Below, piece by piece: positions 50,537 through 62,729 of a DNA stretch of 64,000 nucleotides. Position 1 is the first letter of the stretch, and each line of letters begins with the position of its first letter. The notes under the pieces were generated by a model, which worked only from the letters and a program-made list of their open reading frames with translations, ran no database searches and was not told where the DNA came from. The stretch is from Rotaria sordida (Eukaryota > Rotifera > Eurotatoria > Philodinida > Philodinidae). The position numbers and the translations under genes are program-made. The stretch is taken from contig CAJNOL010000004.1 in the NCBI GenBank assembly GCA_905250125.1, positions 1 to 64,000 of the forward strand, in the 5' to 3' direction.

Positions 50537-51694
50537 ATGATGGCTACATATAGCATACCTTTTGAAGAAATTGATGAAAAAGATACCACAAATACAGGTA
50601 CATCACCAACAAAAAAACGAAAATCTACTAAACGAAGTCTTCGTTCTGCTAATTCATATTGTATCATGGAAAATGGTAATGGTTCATTATCAGATTCTAT
50701 TCCATCAAAACCATCAAAATGTTTTGAAACTCAACCAATTAATGGATCAAATTTAGAAACGTCTACACATTCACAATCATCAGTTCAGTATGCAAATTTG
50801 AATAATTATCCATTGCATTTAACATTAACTCCAGTTGAAAGTTCTCAATCAACTGCAACAAATATAGATAATATACAAAAATTTCAACAAATTGAATTAC
50901 GCAATATTACAGATGATGAGGATGATGGTAAACAACAAAAAAAAGTTGCACGACCAACAGATTATAAAATTCCTGATCATGATCCAATAGTATCATCATA
51001 TACATCAACTAATGATAGTGACATTATTGAAATCCATGAATTTAGTGAAGCTGATGTTGATGCTTATCTTGATATTTATTTTGAAATGCTTCATAATCGT
51101 TTAATACATTTTCTCGGAGATAATGATCAATTACAACAATTTCGTATAAAAATGAAAAATCGATTAAATACTGATTTGAACTCACGTGAATATCAAAATG
51201 TTCTTCTTGGTAAAATCAATGGTGAAGTTGTAGCAGCAGTAACATTATCATTTCCTGGTGAAACGACAACTGTTACAAATGATAGTATACTTCCACGAGC
51301 AGATTCATGTTTAGCATCAATACGTCGTTGGGCAATGCGAAATGCAAATTATATTCCAACAGCTATGAATGAATGTTATATTGAAATGATTGGTGTTAAA
51401 AGTGCATATAGAAATCATGGTATAGGTGCAGCTCTACTTGAATGTGTTGAACATTTTGCTCAAGAAGCTGGTGCACTTTTATTAACAGTACATACAAATG
51501 GATTACAATTAACAAATTATTTTGCACGATTTGGTTTTATGATTGATCATTCAGATAATTCAGCATTTTGGAAATGGATAGTTGAACGACAAAATATTAA
51601 TAAAATGTCAAAACATATTACACCTGATCATGATGATCATATGGATAATGCAAGTTATGTTAATGGAAGTATTGATGAAAATGATGATGTATAA
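50537..51694 (+). CDS. GNAT-family N-acetyltransferase, intronless
   Basis: A single 385-codon exon starts with two adjacent ATGs (50537 and 50540). Residues 1-160 are Ser/Thr/Asn/Lys-rich and disordered, with a basic patch (KKRKSTKRSLRS) that could be a nuclear signal. Residues ~165-350 form the acetyltransferase domain: an N-terminal helix region (EADVDAYLDIYFEMLHNRL), GKINGEVVAAVTL strand, and motif A at about 282-300 (YIEMIGVKSAYRNHGIGAAL) with the RxxGxG acetyl-CoA pyrophosphate loop. Next come a following helix and a last strand pair (NYFARFGFMID). The layout resembles NAA50-like or other small-molecule or protein acetyltransferases, but I cannot assign a substrate. Codon use is like that of its neighbours. 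It stands alone between the two STIM copies. Confidence 0.88.
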   Translation: MMATYSIPFEEIDEKDTTNTGTSPTKKRKSTKRSLRSANSYCIMENGNGSLSDSIPSKPSKCFETQPINGSNLETSTHSQSSVQYANLNNYPLHLTLTPVESSQSTATNIDNIQKFQQIELRNITDDEDDGKQQKKVARPTDYKIPDHDPIVSSYTSTNDSDIIEIHEFSEADVDAYLDIYFEMLHNRLIHFLGDNDQLQQFRIKMKNRLNTDLNSREYQNVLLGKINGEVVAAVTLSFPGETTTVTNDSILPRADSCLASIRRWAMRNANYIPTAMNECYIEMIGVKSAYRNHGIGAALLECVEHFAQEAGALLLTVHTNGLQLTNYFARFGFMIDHSDNSAFWKWIVERQNINKMSKHITPDHDDHMDNASYVNGSIDENDDV

Positions 51695-54153
51695 TACAAC
51701 AGAGAGAAAAAGAAACAATATATACATGAAAAGGCAAAGCAAATAGATATTTACTATCGATATGTATGTCGGTCGTTTTTTGTTAATTTATTATACTTTA
51801 GAACAAAAAAAAGGCCAAAGTTGATATAAAGAACTAGTACATTAGATAGTTATATTCGATTGTTTGCAACTGCAAGAATGCAGAAATGTGCTTTTTTTTT
51901 AGAAAAAAAAAACAAACTTTGTTTTATTTTTAAGTAAAATAATTCAATTAGTATGAGAGAACAGTATTAAACAATGAGGTTTTGAGAAATTTTATTAAAA
52001 GTAGAATAAAGAAAACAAATGGATGATGATTTTTTTTGCTTTAAAGTTTTCACACCATCTAAAACTTAATTCATCAGAATTCAACTAATTATTCACACGA
52101 ATCAAGTCTATTGAAGATATAGATCTATTGATGCATAGTAATGTCTTAATTAGGTTGTATATGTTAATGGATGGTGTGTTGTTGACGTTTTATGTTACAA
52201 AAAAAAAGACAAATTGGTATAACCTTTAATACAAAATATTCATTCTTTTTTTGTTCACTTAAAAACTACTACTTCGAGCTAGAAGCAATTAGATAGAATC
52301 AGACTTTTTCACTCTCTCCGAATATCTTTTCAAAATTTTCTTCTGAACTAAGATTGAACAACTATCATAAGATTATTTTCAAATCGTGGTCATACAGAAT
52401 ACTATGTTGTTCAATTTTCTATTTCGATTATAGACTATCGAAGACAAAATGCAAAACAGTTTTAAATAGATATGTGCAATGTCAGTGTAAATACTGAAGG
52501 TGGGTCATCAACACATGTGGATGCGTAGTTGTCAGCAATAGTGACCTATCGACAATGTGTCTATTAACACATCGACTACGCTGCATCGGTGTTCACTGAA
52601 GCATTAATATACCGATACAATATAGATATGTCAGATAAATCAGCGAACACCGATAAGAGACCTCCGAAGAACTCTGAAACCCGATTATGATTCCGACTCC
52701 ACTGGAGTCGGAGTCGAATTTCTGAATCAAAATAGTTGATTCGGCAGGTCTCTAAAACTGATCCACTGTAGTCAATGTGAATTTTCGATGAACTGTTTAC
52801 TGGAACTTGGCATGCCTACCGACACTGGAGTACTGACTACACTGACATTCGCGTTCGTTGAGACACTAGGACACCAACTCTATCAAAAATATGTCCATTT
52901 TGTAGCGGTGTGTTTCAATGCTTCTGTGAACACCAGTATCTACATAGTCAATGTGCACTAACCACACTGAGTCGATGACGTCGGTGATCAATAAACTGAA
53001 ACTGCACATCCATAGTTATTAATGGTTCAGTATTCTAGAGCAAAGTTTGCTCGACAAAGCGTGCCATTTACTTTTGCATGATAGATTTTAAAACTTGTAT
53101 ATTTTTGAAAGCAGTTTTTGCAACACCGATTTTCATAGAAACTAACTCTTTAGTGAAAACACAAAGATGAGAATCTGCTTATCGTAATATTGTATTTTGT
53201 ATAGAATTTAGTTCTCTACAATAATGCTGAGTTAGAGCTGTTCTAAACCACACACACTAAGGAGTGCACCAAAACCACACTTTGGCTTTGTACCCAAGGG
53301 GGCAAAAAGCGAGATTTCAGTGCTCCGAAGTACGATCACCGTACTTTGGAGTACTGAAGTCTCTCTTTTTTCTCTTGCTTTGTATAAATACAATTTTGAA
53401 CTTTTTCTACAAGATATACTGATAGTTGTTTAATTTTATCCCCGAAGAAAAGTTTGAACATATATTCGAAAATAGCGAAAAATTTTGCTTCTGACTCTAA
53501 CTAGTTGTCTTTTATTGACTGAAAAATGAGCGAATATTTTTAAGCACTAGTATGCTTATCGAAAGCAGTTTTATTCTTCATTGTTCCATGAAAATCTTGA
53601 TGTTTCATAATCTGAACGAAATAATTAATTTCAATAAAAACAATTTCATTTAATAGAAAATATTGCAAAAATCGAATTAGATTTCTCATATCAAAGTCAA
53701 AGTAGGAAATACAATGAATAATCAATCTTGAAAATTATGACAGTTCTTAATATATTTTGTTAATAATTTCTTTTTCTTTTTCTTGTTATATTTTTAAAAA
53801 AACAAATATGATTTATCAATAATTATTGCTAAATATATCAACATAGAGAAAATTGTGTCAATTTAACATTTATCTGAATATAACAAGAAAGAAAACAAAA
53901 AGAAAACGAATAAATAATAATACAAATATATGAATTCGTTTTCTGTATTATTTTTCACATTTTATACACAGATACGCACACGTACATCGTAAAAATAAGG
54001 ACAGATGATATTGCTAGATAAATAAAATTGACTTTAATGTATACACAAGAAAAAAAACAAACAAATGATAAAGAATAAAGCTGGAAAGAGGAATAAATTG
54101 AGATTGATGAGCAAGCACCGGCTAGAATTATGATCGATCAAATCGAAATTGTT
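51695..54153. other. Intergenic region between GNAT and STIM
   Basis: It includes an odd, less AT-rich block at about 52490-53010 with many CACTGA/TGTCGA/GACTCC-type words and small palindromes, and a mini-hairpin at 53311-53363. The remainder is AT-rich 3' sequence of the STIM gene. No coding potential is seen. Confidence 0.45.
53311..53363. repeat. Mini-hairpin, copy A
   Basis: Arms of 24 bp (53311-53334 and 53340-53363) pair with three mismatches around a 5-base spacer. The left arm contains TTCAGTGCTCCGAAGTACG. A related hairpin sits at 54854-54946. Confidence 0.75.
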
Positions 54154-57100
54154 TCATGTTTCGTTACTTTTTTTATTCAATCGTTTATGTAGAAATGGTT
54201 TTAATAATCTTGTTGATAAAATCGATTTTCGTGCTTTTTCCGATGATGTTACTGATTGTTGATCATCAGATATTAAATCTGATATTTGAGATTTTCTATC
54301 ATAGTGTTGTTGAAGATCATCACATAGAGAATCATCAGTATCTAAGTGAAAATCAGGAATGGTACTAGCTATTGTTTTTGTTTGTCCTGTCGATAATGGT
54401 ATATCAAGAGATTCAGATATATTTCGTCCTGTTATTTCTGTTGAACTTGTACTTAAATTATTAAGGCCATTTGCTGAATGTGAATAAACTATTCTTGAAC
54501 TATTAACAAGACGTTCAGTTGATGAACGTTCGCTTGGTAAAGCATTGCTTGCATTTGGACGTCGTCTTAATCTTGCTGATGGAGAATTGGAATATTCAAA
54601 ACAACTATCAGTTTCACTTTGTGTATCTTGTTGAGCATTTTGCGTTGGATTATATGAATTTACTCCGACTCCACGAATATTTATATTACTAAAAAGATTA
54701 ATAAAAAGTTTAAGTATAAAGATCAATCTTTCATTAGTTTTTGAGATTAACTAATAACTGACTTTCAATCATTTTCGGGTTTTTTTTTGCTTGAAAGAAA
54801 GATAATTCTACTTTGAATCTGTTGAAAACGCTCTTTCGATCTGAACTGAACTATTCGACAAGCGAGAAGGAGTGAGATTCCAGTATTCCGAAATACAGGT
54901 GAAGTACAGTGATCACCGCACTTCGGGATACTAAAGTCTTGTCGAACAACTTACGAGAGTGCCTTCCTCGGTGCACCTTCTCAGATTTCAATGAATTTTC
55001 GTCTATATAACGTCCTAGTAAAAATCCTAGAAAGATCTGGGTACATATTGAGATTTAGCTAAGCTATCGGATTTTTAATATACCTATTTTCCAGAGACTC
55101 TTGTAGAACTTCAAATTTTCGAAAAAACCAAATTTTGACCTGAAACTTTGCGTATTTATAGATCTTAACTATACTAGCTTCCATGAAAAAACTCAGAAAT
55201 TTTGAACAAAATCTCTTCACGACATATACATTTTATAAAATTCATGCTCTATATATTATCTATACAAAAGGATCTATATCTTGAAATTCTCATATCTCGA
55301 AGAGATTTTGTTCAAAACTTCTGAACTGTTTTATGGAAGCTAGTCTAGTTAAGGTTTATAAATATGTAAAGTTTCAGGTAAAAATTCAATTTTTCCGAAA
55401 ACCTAGGGTTCTACAGGAATCTCTAGAAAATTCGTATATTAAGCATTCGATAGCTTAGCCAAGTTTCAATATGCATTCAAATCTTTTTAGGGTTTTTACT
55501 AGGACACTATATAGGCAAAAATCCATTGAAATCGATAGAGGGCATTTGAAGAAGTTCCGTCGTCAGTTCAGACCACAAGAACAGTTCAAATCATTAATTT
55601 CATAGGAACTGATCTGTTTCAATAGTTCAGATCCTGAGACTAAACTGTCCGAACAATTTTTGTTCTACTTTTTGGAAAAGGCTCTACCAGGTACATAAAT
55701 TCTTTGTTCTCTCACTAAAATTCCTTTCTCTAAACATACCTAACTTTTTCGGATAGTTCAATTCCAGGAACTGAACTGTTGGAACAGTTCTTTTACTTAT
55801 TTGATCTGTACTTTAAATTGAGATCTAATCGATCCATAAATAACAGTCGAGTACATCAATTTATTCAGCATGTGCTAAGACAAAAATAAATCAATGCGTA
55901 AATAATGTATTTTGTTTTTATATTTATCTGTTGTTTGATTTTCTCTATTAACAATGCGTGCGATAAAATAAAAATAAAAATTTTGGAAGATCTAATATTC
56001 ATGTCCTATACTCTATTATTACACTTTTAATCTATTTTATTGACTCAAGCATACATTGTTCTTTTGAAGACATCTATATGAGTAATAAATCTTCTAATTC
56101 AATGAAATTATTTCGTACTTATTTGTTTTACTAAATACTGATGAATCATTATTTGTATTCGTTAAACTGTTCACATCAGCAGATATTCGTTTAATTCGAT
56201 TATTTGAATCTAAATAGAAGAAAATGAAACCTACTTAGGATCATCCAAAAGTAGTGGCATAGGTACTTTAGTTCTTTATAAAAAGCTTCGAGAAACTTTT
56301 TTTCTACATAGACTAATAGTAAAAAGCGACGTTCTATTTTTCTATGCTATTACACCGTTCTTCAAGTTATATCATAATAATAAAATTTCGATAACATCTA
56401 TTTTTCTGTCAAATGTGACGGTTATACTAATGTCTATTTGTCGAATGGATATATTTTAAATACCTTCTGATAGAAAAGCGCTAGAGAGCTGCGGTTTTCA
56501 TCGTTCGAAAATGCATCGAATTGTATATTATACGACTTCTTTTTAAGGTCTTCAATCGATCTCTTTGAAAACAAAGCTAATCCATGAGGTATTTGCAGCA
56601 AATGTGTTGTAGTCGAATCTCTAAATGTTTTTTTTAATCATTTCTATGAAAAAAGCTTTTGTTTCCGGTTTCTTTTTGATACAAAAAAAAACATTTTTTT
56701 CTCATACTTAGAAAATTGATTAAACAAACTTTAGACAACATACTAGGAAAATGTATAATATACAATTCGATGCATTTTCGAACAATGAAAATCGCAGCTC
56801 TTTATTTCTTTTCTATCAGAAGTTATTCAAAAAAAAAAATACACACTCTACAAATAGACATTAGTATAATCGTCACATATGACAGAAAAACAGGTGTTAT
56901 CGAAATTTTATTATTATGATATAAAGCTTTTTATAAGACATTGAAGTACCTCCGACACTACTTTTGGATAGTCCTAAGTATTATTATTTAAAAGAAAATT
57001 TTCGTATATATCACAATCATCATATCCTCCCTATTGTTTCACTAAAAAAGCCTATCATTCAATTCTAGATTAAAAATAAATTACGAAACTCATCAAAATA

Positions 57101-59957
57101 CATCTGAATTATCGTTTTCTTTTTCTCTTGTCAAATTCTTCATTAAAATAAAAAACCTAAAAAATAATGATAAAACTCCAAAAACAAAAACATTAGAAGC
57201 AGTGTATATATGCATGCGTGATATATTATGGTGTTCTTTTTTTCAATGGATGAGTACGAGCAACTCACCTAGAAAACGTGAAACTAACCGTAAAATTAAT
57301 ATTTTTATTAGAACTATCAACTATGTTTACAAAAAGAATCACCTGGTGTTAGACTATTAGTAGTTCCATTATTCGATGATATTGGTGGAGTTCCAGTTAA
57401 ATATTGATTACCACTAATTGATGTTGAGGATGATGATGAATAACTAATTAAATCTTCTCGATCAAGTAATGAAGCTATACGATTCCAACGTTTTTCACGT
57501 TCTTCATATTCATCTTGAATATTTGTTAAACGTTGTCTTAAAAAAAAAACAATAACATTTTATTCAAAACTCAAAAAAAAAACAAACTTACTTTGCAGCA
57601 TTTATTAATTCACTTATATTATCCATACAACCTGTATGTGCTATCCGTACAGCACCAAAAAAACCTTTTTGCATTTTAGAAATTTTACTCATCTAATATA
57701 AGTATATAAATAATAATTAAAAAAAAACAAATTTAGATATATATTTTTACTTGTTCTTTAGCTGTAAGCATAGCACTTTCTGCTGATTTACGTTTAACTT
57801 CAAAAGCAATTTCTTCGACATGATAAGTACGTTTAAGTAAATCGATTAATTCACTTGGTGCTTCATATGATTGATGTTGAGCATGTTCTTCTGCTTGACG
57901 TAATGCAATACGTAACTAATTCAAATTATACAAATAATAATTTTTATCTTATATATATAGGAGCAAAATCATTCGTTAGCAACGTGACTTCGCAGAATTG
58001 AAACACGTGTATTTCGAGATAATCAACTTTACGTAGAGTCATACAGGATAGTCTCGAATACCGAAAAACCATGTTTGTTCCGTCCCACAGGATTCTCTCA
58101 GTGTTGTACACTTTAATTCTTTTATTTCTAACGATTATCTTAATATTGAAATACATAACAGAAAAAAAAAACTAAACAAGTTCGTGTAAAAAAGGTGATT
58201 GACTGCACGAACATGAAAAATGTCAGAACACGACATCTGCCATTTCTAAATCTTAGACTTCTGTAGAGAAAATCATAATGAATTACATAGCTCAGTTGTT
58301 AACTATCGTTTTCTGCATTTTGATAGCTTTCGATTTATTTCAAAATTGTATGAAGAATGAATAGGTGACTTGAGTCGTGATTAATGTGTGGAGAAGAAAA
58401 ATGAGTTGTCATGTCAATTAAGCAAGTGAAAGACAATAAGTTGACTACTGCGCTTTGTGTAGTGAGCGAGACAAATGGGACATGAAAAAGTTTTGATAGA
58501 GAATCAAAAAATAGGTACGTCCCGTTTTGCTTGAATAGTTTATATATTTTATTATTTATTTACTTGTTCAATTTCTTTTATAGCTAATTGTAGTTGACTA
58601 TCACGATCATTAGTTGAATCACGACGTTGTCGATATTTTTCAGCTTCTTCCTAATGAAAGAGGAAAAGAAAACTTTTTCTTTTTTTTTTTTTGTTTCTTC
58701 AATAGAATATAACTATTTTTGTACTTTCTTTCGTTGTACTTCAATAAACCAAGTTTTTAACATATTACGATCAACTTTTGTTTTATCTTTTAATTCATTT
58801 TCCATTGCTTTAATTCTTTTTAAATAAGAAAATAAAAACAAAACGAATAATGTCAATATAATTATTCAACTAAATTTTCTTACTTTCCAGTTATAGCTTT
58901 TAGATTACCTTCAGCTTTTTGTAATGTTTCAAGATCTTTTAACATTAATTTCATACTTTCTTGAGTTTTCCGATGACGTGCAAATGCATATAAACAAGCA
59001 CCAACAGATATCAATAATGCTGATATTAATATCATATCTTTTATCAGATTATGTTTATCTAAACAAAATAAAAATATTTAAAACAAAATAAAAAAAAAAA
59101 ACTAAGTCAATAAAAATTTACGTTGTGGTGGAGGACCAAATAAAACAACATCTGTCGCTTTAATAACTAAAAGTCGTTTATGTCTTGGATCACGTATTTG
59201 CATAATAGCTGAAAGATAATGTTTTTGATTAGCTGCTATTCTAAAGAAATTAGAAAATCAATAATTATGAGTTTAAATAAAAAAAAACAAATTTCTTTAT
59301 TCAAACCTTGGAATCATTCGACCATCAATTTGATTTCGACGAAAATTTTCAACATAAATTGGTAAATGAACATAATTAACAACCCAATGAACAACATCAT
59401 CAGTACTCCAATTATAAACTAAAATAAAACGAGATAATAAAAATAATTTTAAAGTATGAAATATAATAATTCACCTGCACTCTTTTCCCATTGTGTCCAT
59501 AGATCTTTAAATGTTATTTGTAAATTAGCATCTTGAAATTGACGATGTCGAATAGCATCTGTATTTGATTCTAATTCTTCTTTTATAAACTTTAGAAGAA
59601 AAAAATATTTATTTAAAAGATAAAAAAATAATAATTTCATCATAAAAAAAAAACAAAATCTTACATCACTACTTTCAGATGGTTCAATCATACCATCTTT
59701 ATCGTCATCCATTTGTTCATGTATAGCTTTTATTGCTTCACGACCAAGTCGTTCTTTATCAGCATCAACACATAAATTAAAAACACCTGTGCAATCTAAA
59801 AGAAGAAATATAGACATATTTATTAATAAAATTTAATAATAAAAAAAAATAATAATAATTTACCTGGATCAGGAATATTATAAGCAATGTTTTTGCTTAA
59901 TTCGTATGATTGAAACAAGTAGAAAAATAAAAAGAGATAAACAATCCTTGGACACAT
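54154..59957 (-). CDS. STIM: Stromal interaction molecule (ER calcium sensor)
   Basis: STIM senses ER calcium and opens Orai channels (store-operated calcium entry). Thirteen exons on the minus strand (59957-59864, 59795-59665, 59589-59475, 59418-59307, 59240-59122, 59058-58884, 58815-58725, 58650-58564, 57915-57751, 57692-57592, 57536-57343, 56209-56119, 54688-54154) join to 669 residues, close to vertebrate STIM1. A signal peptide is followed by an EF-hand with an intact loop (residues 61-72, DDDKDGMIEPSE) and a SAM domain (NWSTDDVVHWVVNYVHLP). DVVLFGPP precedes a single membrane helix (KDMILISALLISVGACLYA). Next come coiled coil 1 and the CAD/SOAR channel-activating region, about 309-415 (LRIALRQAEEHAQ to RWNRIASLL), a disordered tail, and a polybasic end (RLLKPFLHKRLNKKS) as in STIM1 lipid binding. 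The donor of exon 12 (GTACGA at 56118) is the least certain junction. Confidence 0.95.
54854..54946. repeat. Mini-hairpin, copy B, in STIM intron 12
   Basis: It is bounded by a perfect 9-bp inverted repeat (TTCGACAAG at 54854-54862, CTTGTCGAA at 54938-54946). Inside, CAGTATTCCGAAATAC faces CGCACTTCGGGATACT, the same core as copy A at 53311-53363. The copy is 93 bp in total. Confidence 0.7.
54976..55552. repeat. Palindromic repeat family, full copy 3, in STIM intron 12
   Basis: It has the same architecture as 36884-37435. The left arm contains TCAGATTTCAATGAATTTTC, GTCCTAGTAAAAATCCT, TTAGCTAAGCTATCG, TGACCTGAAACTTTG, AACTATACTAGCTTCCAT and GAACAAAATCTCTTC. The right arm repeats them inverted (CGAAGAGATTTTGTTC, ATGGAAGCTAGTCTAGTTAA, AGCTTAGCCAAG, AGGGTTTTTACTAGGACACT, CATTGAAATCGATAG). 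The centre lies near 55260. Confidence 0.85.
56232..56980. mobile_element. Mariner-like MITE in STIM intron 11
   Basis: The long arms (56232-56532 and 56754-56980) are strongly alike when inverted: TACTTAGGATCATCCAAAAG at the left and CTTTTGGATAGTCCTAAGTA at the right. Inside they share ATAATAAAATTTCGATAACA, CTAATGTCTATTTGT, CTTCTGATAGAAAAG and GTTCGAAAATGCATCGAATT. The right arm lacks a ~75 bp block present in the left. A TA dinucleotide at each end fits the target site of Tc1/mariner elements, and TTAGG..N..CCAAAAGTA resembles mariner termini. The ~220 bp centre is non-coding. Confidence 0.85.
57916..58563. other. Long STIM intron 8
   Basis: This intron is 648 bp, against 40-90 bp for most introns of the gene. 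I see no inverted repeat or coding fragment in it. It may hold an unrecognised insertion. Confidence 0.4.
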
Positions 59958-61645
59958 GAATTTAAATATCTATAAAAAGAAAAATATTGTTACCTATCAT
60001 ATAATTAATATGGTTAATTTAATTCATGAATAGTTTCATACAATAAATACAAAACGAAACTACAGGTAATAATATTTGAATGTCAAGGCAGTAAACAGTC
60101 AACACTGTAAATGAAGAAATAAAATCGATATCTATTCGAACCATGTGATTATTAGTAAAATCAAAATGTATGCCTTGTGTCACGTTGTTATCATTCGGAT
60201 GATTAAATACAATGATTATTTATGTAGTCGTCAGACGTCCCCATATTTATATATGTAGAAACTACGAAGTTATTTTGAAGCAGAGAAAGAGGAATAGGAA
60301 AGATTACAACATAATTAAACTTGTTTTTGATTATTAACGACAAGAAAGTGAATAAAGTATATTATGGACTCGAATGAGGTAAATAAACTAATATGGATAC
60401 ATATATATATATATGTATAGACGCAAAAAAGATGCCGTTAGAGTATCCTAGGTTTTTTTCTTATTCGAAGCGATGAATAACAAACCTTTTCTTATTCAAA
60501 TTGACAGATTGATTGTATACTGTACAGTACAACTGTTATAATGAGTATAAAATATGTTCCTTTTTTTTCTGTTGAGTCAACAATCAAAGTTTTTACAAGC
60601 GTAAAAAATTGATAAGAATTTCTATATTAATTAAGTCAATTAATCATCGGCTAGCGCAAAGTCCAAGTCATTTGGAAACTTGTGGCGGGCCCTATTTTTG
60701 GCAAGAGAAACTCTTGAAATTTCAATGTATTAGCAAGATTTTTGCATGAAACATGGCACAGAATACGCAGAAAAAATTTAATCTACCTTAGACTTTCAGC
60801 TCTTATTGACTTTAAAAAAATCGTACTTAGTTTTCATCGTTATAGGTATCGATTACAATATATAAGAAATCAATAAATATTAAATATTTTATTATGCATT
60901 GCTACAAAATAAAAGAAATCTGAGATGCTCCAATGATATTCCTTTTTTTATTATTTACATCCTATTTTATATACCTAACTGAAGATATTGATGGTAGAAA
61001 TATTGTGTTTTGGCTTTTGTTGGACGTATTTTTCGACAAGACTGAAGTATGAAAGAAAGTAGAGTAAAGAACAACATAAACCCATCGGCTTTTACCATCT
61101 GATTATGTATACTGTCTATCATATGCAGCTGACATTTTATAGATAAACACAATACCTACAGTCTATCTTTTGGTAAATGTAATCAAACATTATACATGCA
61201 GTTATCTTGTCTCATTGTTGTCAAGCCTTTAGACAAACAAAGCTCGGCTATTATTACTTTAGATGTTAATTGATTTATTATTTTTAATCACATATTTTAA
61301 AAATTCTTTATTATAAAAAAAAATCAAATCTATCAATTATTCATATTATTAAAATAACTATACTATTTTAAGATTTCCTTTTTATTGCTTTGTTTAATTA
61401 AATAAATATTTATTTAAAACTTACCAATAACGACGCTTGATCGATTGGTCCGTGCTATTACTAAACTAACAATTATTTTTTTTTTCATTCATTACTTTTC
61501 TTTTTTTTATGAATCAACGTGTTCTATAACACGTTGTAAGTAGATGTTTAATATCCAATAGAAAAACTACTAAAATTGTTTTCTATTGGACGAAGATAAA
61601 TGCATTTCAAATACTCATAAAAATTAGATCTCTATTTGTTGTACG
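59958..61645. other. Intergenic region between divergent STIM and MMS19
   Basis: The two genes are transcribed away from each other, so promoters for both should lie here. A short (TA)n run is at about 60400. A less AT-rich patch at about 60650-60780 may be a decayed insertion. No gene is recognised. Confidence 0.45.
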
Positions 61646-62643
61646 ATGAATTGTCAAGCATTAATTGAAAAATTTGTTAATGATCGTCATGAAACGATCG
61701 TTAATCAACTAGGACAACGTATGTAAAAACAAAAAGGAATAATCTTTATTTCTTCATTATTTCTAATTTAGTTTTGATAACAAAAGAATTAAAATTAGTG
61801 GATTTTATTATTAGTATTGGGTAAATGAAAAATATTCTTTTGTTTCTTTTTAAATAAAATAACATCATTGTATTTAGTGATTATCTTCAAAGTATAGAAT
61901 TATCAAAACGATCTTTAGCTTTAACATTAGTTGCAAATGTTGTTGAATATTTACCAAATACATTTTTAGAACCAAATGAAAGTAAGAAAAAGACAAAAAT
62001 TTATTTCATTATTTTCAATAAATTTCTTTTGTTTTTTTATTATTATTTAGTTCATCATTTAGTTGTTTTTACAAGTGCAAAAATGAGTGATCATCATGTA
62101 CTTATACAATCATGTGTTCAATTATTTCGTATTTTAGTAAAATAAAGTTTTATTTTTTTTTTTGTTTTGAAAATAATTCTTAGTTTTTGTTCTAGGCTAA
62201 GCAATCAGCTATTAATGATGATGATTGTATAACAATGATAAAATCAATATTTTCTGATGTTTATGTTCAATCATTTCCACAAGGAAGTCGATATAATGTT
62301 TTTGTTATTTTATTACATTTTCTTTTACATCGTCTTGATGGTAAATTAATAAAAGATATTGTTGTAATTTGAAAGATTTGATATTTTCTTCTAAAGTTGT
62401 TCAACAACTTGGTAGTGATTTCGTTTGTAATTTTATACAATCTATGGATGGTGAACGTGATCCAAGAAATCTTGTTCTATGTTTTCAATGTTTACAATAT
62501 ATGACGAAATATTTAGATATTGGTAAACAAAAAATAAAAAGAAATGATAATTATTAAAATAAAATTTTTTTTTGAATTTAGAACCTTATAAAGAAGAATT
62601 ATTTGAAATTGTTGCATGTTATTTTCCAATGGAATATAAACCG
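61646..62643 (+). CDS. MMS19: MMS19, N-terminal exons (gene continues beyond or is cut)
   Basis: MMS19 is the HEAT-repeat adaptor of the cytosolic iron-sulfur targeting complex, which loads clusters onto DNA repair and replication enzymes such as XPD. Seven exons (61646-61718, 61772-61820, 61878-61981, 62051-62136, 62196-62340, 62376-62522, 62582-62643) join in frame, with a start at ATG 61646. Diagnostic family stretches are KMSDHHVLIQSCVQLFR, IFSDVYVQSFPQGSR, FIQSMDGERDPRNLVLCF and PYKEELFEIVACYFPMEYKP, in the same order as in animal MMS19. Intron 5 (62341-62375) is only 35 bp. Exon 7 ends at a good donor (GTAAGA), but no continuation (the vertebrate protein continues with PPPNDP-like sequence) is seen to 64000. 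The next exon is either outside the window or the gene has been cut by insertions. Confidence 0.88.
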
Positions 62644-62729
62644 GTAAGAATTTTGTAAGAGTTTGATGAAAGAGAGAGAACGTCACAGAACATTCAAATC
62701 ATCTCAGGTCGATCAAATCAGGATACTGT

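Noticed and set aside
57916..58563. A further inverted-repeat element in the long STIM intron 8
   Set aside because: Its length is unusual, but I could not find matching arms or termini.
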